Made by a program: the position numbers and the translations under genes
Shown here: piece after piece, positions 7,444-15,777 of the stretch
Layout of the letters: every line of letters begins with the position of its first letter
Numbering within the stretch: position 1 is the first letter of the stretch
The notes under the pieces: model-generated
The model's input: only the letters and a program-made list of their open reading frames with translations
Database searches by the model: none
What the model was told of the DNA's origin: nothing
Assembly: GCA_026394055.1 (NCBI GenBank)
Contig: JAPKYZ010000104.1
Coordinates: 1-53,672, forward strand
Source of the DNA: Acidobacteriota bacterium
GTDB lineage: Bacteria > Acidobacteriota > Terriglobia > Bryobacterales > Bryobacteraceae
DNA: 53,672 bases
Reading direction: 5' to 3'

Positions 7444-9573
7444 CTAGGGCTGGGGCAACGTGACCACGTTGCTGGCTCGACCACTGACTCGCAACTGAAA
7501 CGTGGTGCCGGGCGCCAGGGTGGCCGTCACCCGGATCTGGGCGATGCCCACTTCGGTCCGTGAAAGAGAGGCGCTCAAGGGTCTGACGGGTTCGCCGTTG
7601 ACGAGAACGTCAATCGGATAAACAGCAAAGTTGTCCTGTTGAGCAGGGAAGCCGTCCCAGGGTGCGGGGTCACTGGGACCCACGCCGGTGGCGCGCAACA
7701 GCAGGGTGCCGTCGCCGAGATCGGTGACCGTTTCATACAGCCCCGGGCCTACCGTCGCCACTTCAATGGGAACCAGCGTATCCGCCTGGCCCTGCTGCTT
7801 GATCCGCAGTGCCTGCGTACCTTCCGGGATCGCCCACGGAAGCACGGCCTCGATGCGCGTCGGGCTCACAGAGACCAGCGGCAGCATCTGGTACTCCCAC
7901 ATCACCACCACGCCGCCCAATGTCTGAGGCAAAGGCGACTGCGAGGTGGCCCCTGCTTCCAGTGGGGCCAGATTCAAGCCCGTAATGGCGATCCGCCCCC
8001 CCTGGCCCGCCGTATCTGGACCGGCCGCATTACCGGCTTTCGCCACCCACGGAGTCTTCTCAAAGACGGCCCGCGTGGAGCGGGGAGCAGTGACGGCGAT
8101 CGGGTAGTCGCCCTCCCACCGGACATGCCGGAAGCCGGGCTCCGCCACGGCGCGAACAACGACGGGCGTATTTTCCGGCAGAAAACCGCCCGCGGGCGCT
8201 GGCGTCACCTCAACCGTGCCAGAGCCTTCCGGCTGCACGGCGGTCGAGAGCCGGTAGGCGCGCACGTAGGTGAAACGCAGCCGCTGGTCGGCCGTCAACG
8301 TCACGGTCTCGCTGTTACCTGCGGAGAGCTCCAGCCGGCTATCGGCCGTCAGCGGGATCGTCGGCGATGCCGCGATGCTCAGCACCGTGCCGGGGGCCCG
8401 GTCAAACTGGCAGGGCGTGCGGCAGGTCTGTCCATCAACCGCCAGGCTGAGACCGCTGGGGACTGATTCCAAGGTCAAACGTGGCTGCTGCTCATAGACG
8501 GCCTTCCAGCGGAGATCGCCCTTGACGGTCACCGACTGCGCCGCCTCGCCGCCATGCTCCCATTGGACGAAGCGCCACCGGCGGCCGGAGGCGTCCACCT
8601 GCTCCAGCGGGGCCACCACTTTCTTGACGCTGTCCACCGCCCAGGTGAACAGATACGTGGGCCAGTTCTCGCGGCCGTCAATGTTTAGGCGGAGCCCATA
8701 GGGTGACGTTTCGAAAATCGCTTGGTAGCCTCGCTTGAAGCTGGCCGTCAGCCCGAAATTGCCGGCTTCGGTGACCGTGTAGACGTGTGTCTGCGCGCCG
8801 CCGGAGCTCCAGGAATCAAACATCCACCATTGCCCAAACTTGTCCTGCTGGGCATCGGGCGCGCTCAACGGATACTGGCCTCCAAAGGCCCAATCACGCG
8901 TTGTCGGCGTGGGGCTCAGAGAGCGGTCGATATAGACGTTCAAGCCTGCGGGGACGGTATCGAACGCCACCACGCGCGCCCTCCCGAACCACGGGCGCAG
9001 TGTCAACGGCGTGTCCACTTTGACCCGGATTTGGCCAGGGTGCGGGCTCGGGCCAAAGGGGAGAAACTCCGGCCCCCAGCTGGAGAACAACCAGCCCGGC
9101 TGCGGCGTGGCTTGCAGCAGCAGTTCGGTGCCCGGCGTAAAGTACTGCACCGCGAGGTTCCAATCCTGGCTGTTGTACTTGATCGAACCCATGGCCGGAT
9201 CGGGAATGTCGATCTGCACCCGGTAGCTGGCGTTGTAGGTGACGGTGTATTGCGAGATTGTGGGGCTGGCGGTGACGGTGACGCTGGAGGAGGTGGCGCT
9301 CCACAGTCCCTTGGAGTCTCCCCAGCTGACAAAGGCGTACTCGACCGGCAGTTGCAGCGGCGTCGATGGGCTGACAGCATCCAGGGTGTGGCGCGATCCG
9401 GTCACCCAAGGTAGTGTGACCGCGTCGACATAACGCGTTCCATCAATGTAGAACGGTGCGCCGGCCGGTGAGCTTTGGATGCGCACCGTCGTCACGCCGG
9501 GTTGCGCGGCCAGGGGCAGGGACAGTCCGGCCAACGCCCACGCGGCCCAGCTGGACTGAACAATACGCCTCAT
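7444..9573 (-). CDS. Secreted repeat protein with PEGA/InlB-B-like repeats and TIGR03437-like C-terminus
   Basis: A 709-residue exported protein. The signal peptide (WALAGLSLPLAAQPG) is followed by a series of beta-rich units: PEGA-like pieces (SSPAGAPFYIDG, TVPAGLNVYIDR, SVPSGLSLAVDG) alternate with InlB-B-like pieces ending in WSSGG, WEHGG or WEGDYP. From about residue 510 there is the acidobacterial C-terminal domain (GGRIAITGLNLAP, VSPTRIEAVLPWAIPEGTQ, GPGLYE), known mainly from Solibacter-type secreted proteins. PEGA repeats usually bind surface or cell-wall structures, so a surface role is likely. It lies downstream of the ECF sigma gene with a 60-bp gap and may share its transcript. 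Confidence 0.8.
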   Translation of the reverse strand: MRRIVQSSWAAWALAGLSLPLAAQPGVTTVRIQSSPAGAPFYIDGTRYVDAVTLPWVTGSRHTLDAVSPSTPLQLPVEYAFVSWGDSKGLWSATSSSVTVTASPTISQYTVTYNASYRVQIDIPDPAMGSIKYNSQDWNLAVQYFTPGTELLLQATPQPGWLFSSWGPEFLPFGPSPHPGQIRVKVDTPLTLRPWFGRARVVAFDTVPAGLNVYIDRSLSPTPTTRDWAFGGQYPLSAPDAQQDKFGQWWMFDSWSSGGAQTHVYTVTEAGNFGLTASFKRGYQAIFETSPYGLRLNIDGRENWPTYLFTWAVDSVKKVVAPLEQVDASGRRWRFVQWEHGGEAAQSVTVKGDLRWKAVYEQQPRLTLESVPSGLSLAVDGQTCRTPCQFDRAPGTVLSIAASPTIPLTADSRLELSAGNSETVTLTADQRLRFTYVRAYRLSTAVQPEGSGTVEVTPAPAGGFLPENTPVVVRAVAEPGFRHVRWEGDYPIAVTAPRSTRAVFEKTPWVAKAGNAAGPDTAGQGGRIAITGLNLAPLEAGATSQSPLPQTLGGVVVMWEYQMLPLVSVSPTRIEAVLPWAIPEGTQALRIKQQGQADTLVPIEVATVGPGLYETVTDLGDGTLLLRATGVGPSDPAPWDGFPAQQDNFAVYPIDVLVNGEPVRPLSASLSRTEVGIAQIRVTATLAPGTTFQLRVSGRASNVVTLPQP

Positions 9574-9633
9574 CAGAATCCATATCGCTTCCGTCCCACC
9601 TCGCCGTGACCCTCGGCCCCCGGGGAGATCGCC

Positions 9634-10296
9634 CTAGGCAGCTTGGAATTTAGCCGGATCCAGGGCCCCGGAGCCGCCCAGATGTCCTCGCAATCGCAAC
9701 AAACCCCGCCGAATCCGCGTCTTCACCGTACCCAGCGGCAACCCCGTCCGGCCGACAATCTGGGTATGGCTTAGTTCCTCGTCATAGGCCAGTTCCAGCA
9801 GCGTCCGCTCCTCGGCGGGCAGTTCGGCCAGTGCGGCCCGCACCCGGCGGGCTTCCGAACGGCTCACTTGCTCCTGTTCGGGGGACGGCAGCCAGCAGTG
9901 ATCTCCACATTGGGCCGGCAAGTGGACCTCCCACCGCGACCGCGAAGTGCGGCGGCGAGCCAGATCGAGCGCCCGGGAGCGAACCATCAGCACAATCCAG
10001 TTCGAAACGCCGCCTTTGGCCGCGTCATAGCTGGCGGCATTTCGCCACACTTGCACGTAGGCGTCGGCCAAAACCTCCTCCGCGTCCTCCGGGCGGTTCA
10101 AGATCCGGCGCGACATCCAGGCGGAGATGCGCCAGCTTTCGGCAAACAGGGCATCCATGGCCGCTTGGTCACCGGCGGCGATTCGTTCCAGATAGCCCCG
10201 CCAGCGTTCGTCGCGACGGTCCCGGTCGGTCGCGACGCGCCTGGAGTGGCCGGACCGCCGGCGGCGGTGATCCTTGGCGAAGGCTTCGCGACTCAT
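9634..10296 (-). CDS. ECF-family RNA polymerase sigma factor
   Basis: A 220-residue sigma-70 factor of the extracytoplasmic-function type. Region 2 runs from about residue 45 to 115 (RILNRPEDAEEVLADAYVQV, then SNWIVLMVRSRALDLARRR). Region 4 runs from about 150 to 200 (LAELPAEERTLLELAY, then GLPLGTVKTRIRRGLLRLR). The motif order resembles SigK-like ECF groups. No recognisable anti-sigma factor follows; the overlapping upstream ORF (ATGA, 4 bp) is the only coupled gene. Its basic N-terminal extension (RRRRSGHSRR) is unusual. The target genes are unknown; the secreted-protein gene downstream is a natural candidate. Confidence 0.9.
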   Translation of the reverse strand: MSREAFAKDHRRRRSGHSRRVATDRDRRDERWRGYLERIAAGDQAAMDALFAESWRISAWMSRRILNRPEDAEEVLADAYVQVWRNAASYDAAKGGVSNWIVLMVRSRALDLARRRTSRSRWEVHLPAQCGDHCWLPSPEQEQVSRSEARRVRAALAELPAEERTLLELAYDEELSHTQIVGRTGLPLGTVKTRIRRGLLRLRGHLGGSGALDPAKFQAA

Positions 10297-10514
10297 TGCG
10301 CCTCCTCGTCTTCCCCGGCCGTGACGCCAGGCAGGCAGGGCTCCGCGGTCTCGGGCGCGGTGAGTGAATGCCGGTTCTTTTGGCGGATCCAGTCGCCCAC
10401 CTCTACCCAGTCGCTCGACCGGTATTGCTCACCGCTCCGCACGTGCTGGGCCACAAAGACATCGGGCCGCTCACCATCCAACCAGCAGCGGATCAGAAAC
10501 GAATTCAAGTGCAT
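10293..10514 (-). CDS. Small hypothetical protein coupled to the ECF sigma factor
   Basis: A 73-residue protein whose stop codon overlaps the sigma-factor start (ATGA), so the two are translationally coupled. The first 45 residues (FLIRCWLDGERPDVFVAQHV, then GEQYRSSDWVEVGDWIRQ) form a compact alpha/beta module with a Trp-rich end. The last 25 residues are acidic and Pro-rich. I do not recognise the family. The position suggests a modulator of the sigma factor, but it lacks anti-sigma motifs (no zinc HxxxCxxC, no membrane segment). Confidence 0.65.
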   Translation of the reverse strand: MHLNSFLIRCWLDGERPDVFVAQHVRSGEQYRSSDWVEVGDWIRQKNRHSLTAPETAEPCLPGVTAGEDEEAQ

Positions 10515-10588
10515 GCAGGTCCTCTGGATCGAGCATGCTGGGGGTCACTTCCCGGCGGCTGGGCAGAGCCATTCCGCGGCACTTCCAA

Positions 10589-10611
10589 ATCACTTCCAGC
10601 CCGGAAGTGAT
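10589..10611. terminator. Perfect 9-bp dyad downstream of the SARP gene
   Basis: ATCACTTCC (10589-10597) and GGAAGTGAT (10603-10611) form a perfect hairpin with a 5-nt loop, 17 bp after the SARP-type gene's stop codon on the minus strand. Only three T follow. An extra ACTTCC copy sits at 10581-10586. It may terminate that gene or be an operator for the sigma operon, whose start lies at 10514. Confidence 0.45.
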
Positions 10612-10627
10612 AGCAAGTAAAGGAAAA

Positions 10628-12967
10628 CTAGTTCAAGCCGATTTTTTTGAGCAGGACCGCAAAACGAGGATCGTTGCGGATTTGGTCATAGCGGGGGTCG
10701 GTTTTTAGGTAGACCAGCGGAGCCGCCCGTTGCTCCAGTGCCCGGTCCAGCCAAACGAAGGCGGCGTCGGAGTCGCCCAGACGAGCCGAAAGATCGGCGA
10801 TCAAGATGGGGGCCACGTAGCGATCCTTCGACTCCGCAATCAACTGCTCGCGCAGGCGGCGCAACTTGGCGGGATAGCTCACCTCGGCCTCCAGGTGGGC
10901 CGCCCAGCTGTCGTGGCCGGTCAGCCGTAAGCTGGTGGCGATTTCGCGAGCGGCTTCCGCGGTCCGGCCGGTCTGTTCATAAAGCAGCGCCAGATCCTCG
11001 TGAGCGACAACGAAGGCCGCGTCCAGGTCCAACGCGCGACGGTAGAAGCGCTCAGCCGCCGGATACTCGTGATGATGGTAGGCCGGATAGCCGGCGTTGA
11101 CGGTGATGATCCGGGACAGCGGGTCTAGTTCGAGCGCCAACTTCAGCTCCGCCTCCGCCTCGCGGCGGCGCCCTTGGCCGTTCAAGTGGACCCCAAACCA
11201 GTGGTGCGCCGTCGCCGACCCCGGGTTCAGCTCGATGGCCCGCCGGAACTCCGCTTCCGCGCCCGCCCAGTCCCAGTCATACAGCGCCTTGATCATCGCC
11301 AGCGACGTATGCGCCTCGGCCAGCGCCGGGTCCAGTTGCAGCGCCCGGTTGGCCATCGCCCGCGCCTGGGTCATGTTCTCGATGGGAGAGGCGGCGTCGA
11401 AAGCCAGCAATCCGTAGCAATCGGCCAAACCGGCGTAGGCGGCAGCATAGGAAGGGTCCAGCCGGACGGCTTCGTCAAACTGCTCGATCGCTTTGCGGAA
11501 TCCGTCCGGCGTCCGCTGATTCCAAAAGAACCGCCCCAGCAGGTAGTTCCGGTAAGCGGCGGAGTTGCGGGTGTCCGGCTCCGCCAACCGGCGTTTGGCC
11601 TCCGGGTGCAGCTCCAGCGCCAGTGCCGCCGCCAGATCGGAGGCCAGTGCGGATTGGGCCGAGGTTAGCTGGCTGGCCTCCAGGCGGTACTGGCGGCCCC
11701 ACAACTGCGCCCCATCATCGGCGGAGACCAGCTCCGCGCTCACCACCAGCGCTGAGCCTTGCTGCACCACGCGACCGGTGACCAGCGCCCGTACCCCGGT
11801 GGCCCGAGCGGCTTCGCGCGGGTCCGTGGCGCGCCCCTTGTACAAGAACACCGTGCTCCGGGCCATCACGCGCAAGTTGGGGAGCCGCGAAAGGCTGTTG
11901 ATCAACCCCTCCGTGATGCCATCGGCCAGAAACTCGAGCGGCGCATCGCTGGTAAATGGTAGTACGGCCAGCGAATTGATCTGCCGTGAGGTTTGCCACT
12001 GCCGCCACGCTTCCCACCCGCCCAACATCGCCAAGCCTACCGTGGCGCCCACCGCCCACCGGAGCCGCAACCGCGACGACAATCCGGCTTTCGCCACCGC
12101 TGTCCCCGCTGGAGGAGGCAAGCTAGAGGACACTTCGGCGCGGGCGGGCTCAGCGGCCAGGGAAGCGGCCAGTGAAGTGGGCGGTGAAGCGGCCACCGCC
12201 GCGGCCTGCACCGGCAAGTTGCCCGACACGATCAGTTCGTACAGCGAAGTGGTGGCCGCCTCCGGTTCGGCTTCCAACTGCCGCCGCAGATCCTCCACGC
12301 ACGTCCGGTACTGGTTGATGGCGAGATGACGCCGCCCGCTGGCCGCGTAGGCGCGCATCAAGCCACGGTGCGCTGTTTCATTGCAGGGGTCCGCTTGCAC
12401 CGCCTTATGCCAGACCTCTAACGCCGCCGCGTGCTCCTGCGCGGCCTCATGCAAGTGGCCCAATTGGTCGAGTAGTTCGCCGAAGCGTTGAGCCAAACGC
12501 TCCCGCGGCCCGGCCGCCCAATCCTCGTAGCGATCTTCGGGCAGCAGTTCGCCCCGGTAGAGCTGAACGGCCGCGGCCAGTTCGCCTGCGCCGCCCGATG
12601 CCAGCGCCGCCGTCGCGGCCTGCTCAAAATCTACGGCATCAATCTGAAAGCTCGCCGGAGCGCGCAATGCCAGCCGCTGCTCAATGGTCACCAGGAACTG
12701 GGAGGCCGTGCCCGCTTCCAACTGCGGCTCCAGCGCCCGGCGCGCCGCATGGATGGTCTTGTGCAGGTTGTTCTGCCCGAGCGACGGCTCCAGTTCCGGC
12801 CACAAGCGCTCAACCAGCTGATCGCGGTGCAACTCGCGATTCGGTTCCAGCGCCAGAACCTTCACCAGAGTCTTCGCCTTCCGCCGTGTCCAGCGGTCTT
12901 CCGGGACCACTTCGCCATTGACGGCGACGGAAAAGGCGCCCAGTAGCGTGATTTGGAGGGTTCCCAT
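10628..12967 (-). CDS. SARP/BTAD transcriptional regulator with TolB-like and TPR domains
   Basis: A 779-residue regulator. The N-terminus is an OmpR/SARP-type winged helix (residues 1-95; ITLLGAFSVAVNG, RRKAKTLVKVLALEP, LVERLWPEL), followed by a BTAD domain of helical repeats (about 110-250). A linker and one probable membrane helix (about 303-323, AVGATVGLAMLGGW) follow. Then comes a TolB/FlgO-like domain, as in CyaE-type adenylate-cyclase-associated proteins (LAVLPFTSDAPLEFLADGIT). TPR repeats fill the rest. The layout implies a membrane-tethered DNA-binding protein with a sensor/TPR part on the other side, as in CadC-like regulators. I chose the ATG before GTLQITLLG; the frame extends to 13033 without family-like sequence. 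It is divergent from mazG. Confidence 0.85.
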   Translation of the reverse strand: MGTLQITLLGAFSVAVNGEVVPEDRWTRRKAKTLVKVLALEPNRELHRDQLVERLWPELEPSLGQNNLHKTIHAARRALEPQLEAGTASQFLVTIEQRLALRAPASFQIDAVDFEQAATAALASGGAGELAAAVQLYRGELLPEDRYEDWAAGPRERLAQRFGELLDQLGHLHEAAQEHAAALEVWHKAVQADPCNETAHRGLMRAYAASGRRHLAINQYRTCVEDLRRQLEAEPEAATTSLYELIVSGNLPVQAAAVAASPPTSLAASLAAEPARAEVSSSLPPPAGTAVAKAGLSSRLRLRWAVGATVGLAMLGGWEAWRQWQTSRQINSLAVLPFTSDAPLEFLADGITEGLINSLSRLPNLRVMARSTVFLYKGRATDPREAARATGVRALVTGRVVQQGSALVVSAELVSADDGAQLWGRQYRLEASQLTSAQSALASDLAAALALELHPEAKRRLAEPDTRNSAAYRNYLLGRFFWNQRTPDGFRKAIEQFDEAVRLDPSYAAAYAGLADCYGLLAFDAASPIENMTQARAMANRALQLDPALAEAHTSLAMIKALYDWDWAGAEAEFRRAIELNPGSATAHHWFGVHLNGQGRRREAEAELKLALELDPLSRIITVNAGYPAYHHHEYPAAERFYRRALDLDAAFVVAHEDLALLYEQTGRTAEAAREIATSLRLTGHDSWAAHLEAEVSYPAKLRRLREQLIAESKDRYVAPILIADLSARLGDSDAAFVWLDRALEQRAAPLVYLKTDPRYDQIRNDPRFAVLLKKIGLN

Positions 12968-13001
12968 CGGGGCAAAACGTGGCTGATTGCCGCCCTTCAG
13001 A

Positions 13002-13030
13002 ATAGCACCTGACCCGCAACGGAGTGCTAT
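13002..13030. promoter_or_regulatory. Inverted repeat in the SARP/mazG divergent promoter
   Basis: ATAGCAC (13002-13008) and GTGCTAT (13024-13030) form a 7-bp dyad with a 15-nt spacer in the 101-bp gap between the two divergent start codons. It may be an operator, possibly for the SARP protein itself, although SARPs usually bind direct repeats. This is inference from position and symmetry only. Confidence 0.3.
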
Positions 13031-13068
13031 CATTGAGGTTTGAGCCCTCCCCGGCTCAATCTCCCTGA

Positions 13069-13905
13069 ATGGAAGACGCTGGCGGTAGCATTGGTGCCCG
13101 GTTTGAAGAGTTGGTGCAGATCATGGCCCGGCTCCGAGGCCCTGACGGCTGCCCGTGGGATTTGAAGCAGTCTTTCGATTCGATCAAGCCCTACACGCTC
13201 GAAGAAGTGTATGAAGTCTTCGACGCCATCGACCGGCGTGACATGCCCGCCCTGTCGGAAGAGTTGGGCGACTATCTGCTGCAGGCGGTCTTTTACGCGC
13301 AGATGGCCGCGGAGCAGGGCCACTTCACCATCTCCGATTCGCTCCAATCGATCAATGAGAAGCTGATCCGTCGCCACCCGCACATCTTCGGCTCGGGCGT
13401 CGCCAACACGGCCGAGGAAGTGAAGCAGCGCTGGGACGAGATCAAGCTCGCGGAAGAGGCCAGCAAGGGTGAGCCATCGCGCCAGCCGATGCTATCCAGT
13501 GTCCTGAAGAGCCAACCCGCGCTGGCCGAAGCGCAGCAGTTGACGCGCAAGGCCGCCGAGGTGGGCTTCGATTGGGAGAACAGCCAGCAAGTGCTCGCCA
13601 AACTCACCGAGGAACTGCAAGAGCTGGCCACCGCTCCCGATCCGGCCGCCGTCGCGGCGGAGATGGGCGATGTCCTGTTCGTCGTCGTCAATCTCGCCCG
13701 CAAGCTGGGCGTTGATGCGGAGCAGGCCTTGCGTTTAAGCAACGCTAAGTTCCGTTCGCGCTTCGGCTTCATCGAGAACCGCCTGGACGAGGCGGGCCGC
13801 CAATGGAAGGACTCGTCACTGGCCGAAATGGATGCCATCTGGAATGAGGCCAAGCAAGCTGAAAAGCGCTCGGCCGAAGCCGCAAAAGGAACCCGCAATG
13901 AGTGA
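13069..13905 (+). CDS. mazG: Nucleoside triphosphate pyrophosphohydrolase MazG
   Basis: A 278-residue MazG that hydrolyses (d)NTPs to NMP and pyrophosphate, a house-cleaning enzyme. The N-terminal domain shows LRGPDGCPWDLKQ, the metal-binding pattern TLEEVYEVFDAID (EExxxxxD) and LGDYLLQAVFYAQMA. A second, shorter MazG domain follows (residues about 165-250, with EEMGDVLF-like AAEMGDVLFVVVNLAR). It starts a plus-strand operon of six overlapping genes and overlaps the next gene by 8 bp. Confidence 0.95.
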   Translation: MEDAGGSIGARFEELVQIMARLRGPDGCPWDLKQSFDSIKPYTLEEVYEVFDAIDRRDMPALSEELGDYLLQAVFYAQMAAEQGHFTISDSLQSINEKLIRRHPHIFGSGVANTAEEVKQRWDEIKLAEEASKGEPSRQPMLSSVLKSQPALAEAQQLTRKAAEVGFDWENSQQVLAKLTEELQELATAPDPAAVAAEMGDVLFVVVNLARKLGVDAEQALRLSNAKFRSRFGFIENRLDEAGRQWKDSSLAEMDAIWNEAKQAEKRSAEAAKGTRNE

Positions 13906-14659
13906 AACCGCTGCCCGCCGCAAAGAGATCACGGTCCGGCAACTGACCCAGAATGCCGAGTTTGTCGAAGCCGTCAAGCTGCAGAAGACTATCTGGGGCT
14001 TCGAAGACATCGACCTGCTGCCGGTGCGTCTGTTTGTGGTCGCCTCCAAAGTCGGTGGTCATGTCTTTGGTGCCTACGATGGCGACAAGATGGTGGCCTT
14101 CTGTCTGGCGATTCCGGGCCTGAAGGCGGGCCGCAAATACTATCTGCACAGCCACATGTTGGGTGTGCTCGATGGCTATCGCGACCTGGGCCTCGGCCGC
14201 CGCTTGAAGCTCGCGCAGCGCGAGGAAGCAATGACGCGCGACATCGATCTGATCGAGTGGACGTTTGATCCGCTGGAGCTGAAGAACGCGTTCTTCAACA
14301 TCGAGCGTTTGGGCGCCGTCATCCGGCGCTTTGTCTTCAATCAATACGGCACCACATCTAGTTCCTTGCACGCTGGCTTGCCGACGGACCGGTGCATTCC
14401 GGAGTGGTACATCAACAGCTCGCGTGTGCGTGCCCTGCTGGCCGGCACGCCTGAGCCGCGGCCCGAAATTGTGGCCCGCATCGATGTGCCGTCCAACATC
14501 GGCGACATTAAGCGGACCGATCCGGCCCGCGCCCGCGAAATTCAAAAATCGGTGAGTGAACAGTTTGACCGCTACCTGTCACAAGGCCTGGCCGTAGTCG
14601 CGTTTGACCGCGGCGAGACCACCGGCAGTTACCTGTTTGCACCCTGGGAGAACAAGTAG
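13898..14659 (+). CDS. GNAT-family N-acyltransferase
   Basis: A 253-residue GNAT-fold protein. Residues 10-150 hold the acyl-CoA-binding core (FCLAIPGLKAGRKYYLHSHM, then LGVLDGYRDLGLGRRLKLAQ; the pyrophosphate loop is the RDLGLGRRLK stretch). The subgroup resembles the uncharacterised GNAT proteins usually encoded next to MenC/N-succinylamino acid racemase genes. Here its stop is 2 bp before that gene's ATG. In Geobacillus-type systems a similar pair, with a hydrolase, turns D-amino acids into L-amino acids through N-succinyl intermediates. By analogy this could be an amino-acid N-succinyltransferase; that is inference. Start chosen at ATG 13898 within the end of mazG. Confidence 0.8.
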   Translation: MSETAARRKEITVRQLTQNAEFVEAVKLQKTIWGFEDIDLLPVRLFVVASKVGGHVFGAYDGDKMVAFCLAIPGLKAGRKYYLHSHMLGVLDGYRDLGLGRRLKLAQREEAMTRDIDLIEWTFDPLELKNAFFNIERLGAVIRRFVFNQYGTTSSSLHAGLPTDRCIPEWYINSSRVRALLAGTPEPRPEIVARIDVPSNIGDIKRTDPARAREIQKSVSEQFDRYLSQGLAVVAFDRGETTGSYLFAPWENK

Positions 14660-14661
14660 AA

Positions 14662-15777
14662 ATGGCTTTCAAGATCGATCGTATTGTCCTGCGGCACGTC
14701 AAAATGCCGCTGGTCCATTTTTTCCAGACCAGCTTTGGCCGCACCTATGAGCGCGACATCATCCTGGTGGAAGTGGTGGCCGATGGCGTCTCCGGTTGGG
14801 GTGAAGTGACGGCGGGCGAAAACCCGTTCTACAACGAAGAATGGACCGACTCCATCTGGCCGCTGCTGAAGGAATACATCGCGCCGCGCATCCTGGGGCA
14901 TGAGTTTGCAAGCGCCGCCGACGTCGCCGCCCGCACCAGCCACATTCGCGGCCACAAAATGACGCGCGGCGGACTCGAAGCCGCTTGTTGGGACCTCCAG
15001 GCTCGGCTCAACAATGAGCCCCTCTACAAGACGATCGGCGGCGGCGCGATCAAAGAGATCGCCTGCGGCGTCTCGATCGGCATCCAGGATTCGGTCGATC
15101 AACTGCTCCAGAAGATCGACACGGAAGTCTCCGCCGGCTATCAGCGGATCAAGATGAAAATCTCACCGGAGTGGGATGTGGAGGTGGTGCGCGCCGTCCG
15201 CAAGCGTTTCCCGCAGATCAAGCTGATGGCCGATGCCAACTCCGCCTACACGCTGGCCGATGCTGACCGGTTGAAGGCGCTCGATGAGTTCTACCTGATG
15301 ATGATCGAGCAGCCGCTCGCCCACGACGAGATCATCGATCACGCGGAACTACAGCGCCAGCTGCAAACGCCGATCTGTTTGGATGAGTGCATCCGTTCCG
15401 CCCATCAGGCGGAGCAAGCCATCAAGATGGGCGCCGCCAAAATCATCAACATCAAGCTGGGCCGCGTCGGCGGCTTTGCCGAGGCCAAGAAGGTGCATGA
15501 CGTATGCGCCAAGGCGGGCGTGCCGGTCTGGTGCGGCGGAATGCTGGAATCGGGCATCGGCCGCGCGCACAACATCGCGCTGTCAACGCTCCCGAACTTC
15601 GTCCTGCCGGGCGATGTCTCAGCGTCCAAGCGCTATTGGAAGAAAGACATCATCGAGCCCGAAGTTTCGGTCTCGGCCCGCGGCACCATCACGGTCACTG
15701 AGCTGCCGGGCTTCGGCTATGAGATCGACCAAGCGGCGCTGAAGAGCGTCACCGCCCAGGAAGAGGTTTTGGTTTGA
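14662..15777 (+). CDS. menC: o-Succinylbenzoate synthase / N-succinylamino acid racemase family enzyme
   Basis: A 371-residue enolase-superfamily protein of the MenC2/NSAR type. All expected active-site residues are visible: the KxK motif Lys164-Met-Lys166, metal ligands Asp191 (ADANSAY), Glu216 (MIEQPL) and Asp241 (LDECI), and Lys265 (NIKLGRVGG). OSBS makes o-succinylbenzoate in menaquinone synthesis; close homologues also racemise N-succinyl amino acids, and sequence alone does not separate the two. No other men gene is in the window, and the partner upstream is a GNAT, so an amino-acid role is possible. Its stop overlaps the TTG start of the exporter gene by 3 bp. Confidence 0.88.
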   Translation: MAFKIDRIVLRHVKMPLVHFFQTSFGRTYERDIILVEVVADGVSGWGEVTAGENPFYNEEWTDSIWPLLKEYIAPRILGHEFASAADVAARTSHIRGHKMTRGGLEAACWDLQARLNNEPLYKTIGGGAIKEIACGVSIGIQDSVDQLLQKIDTEVSAGYQRIKMKISPEWDVEVVRAVRKRFPQIKLMADANSAYTLADADRLKALDEFYLMMIEQPLAHDEIIDHAELQRQLQTPICLDECIRSAHQAEQAIKMGAAKIINIKLGRVGGFAEAKKVHDVCAKAGVPVWCGGMLESGIGRAHNIALSTLPNFVLPGDVSASKRYWKKDIIEPEVSVSARGTITVTELPGFGYEIDQAALKSVTAQEEVLV

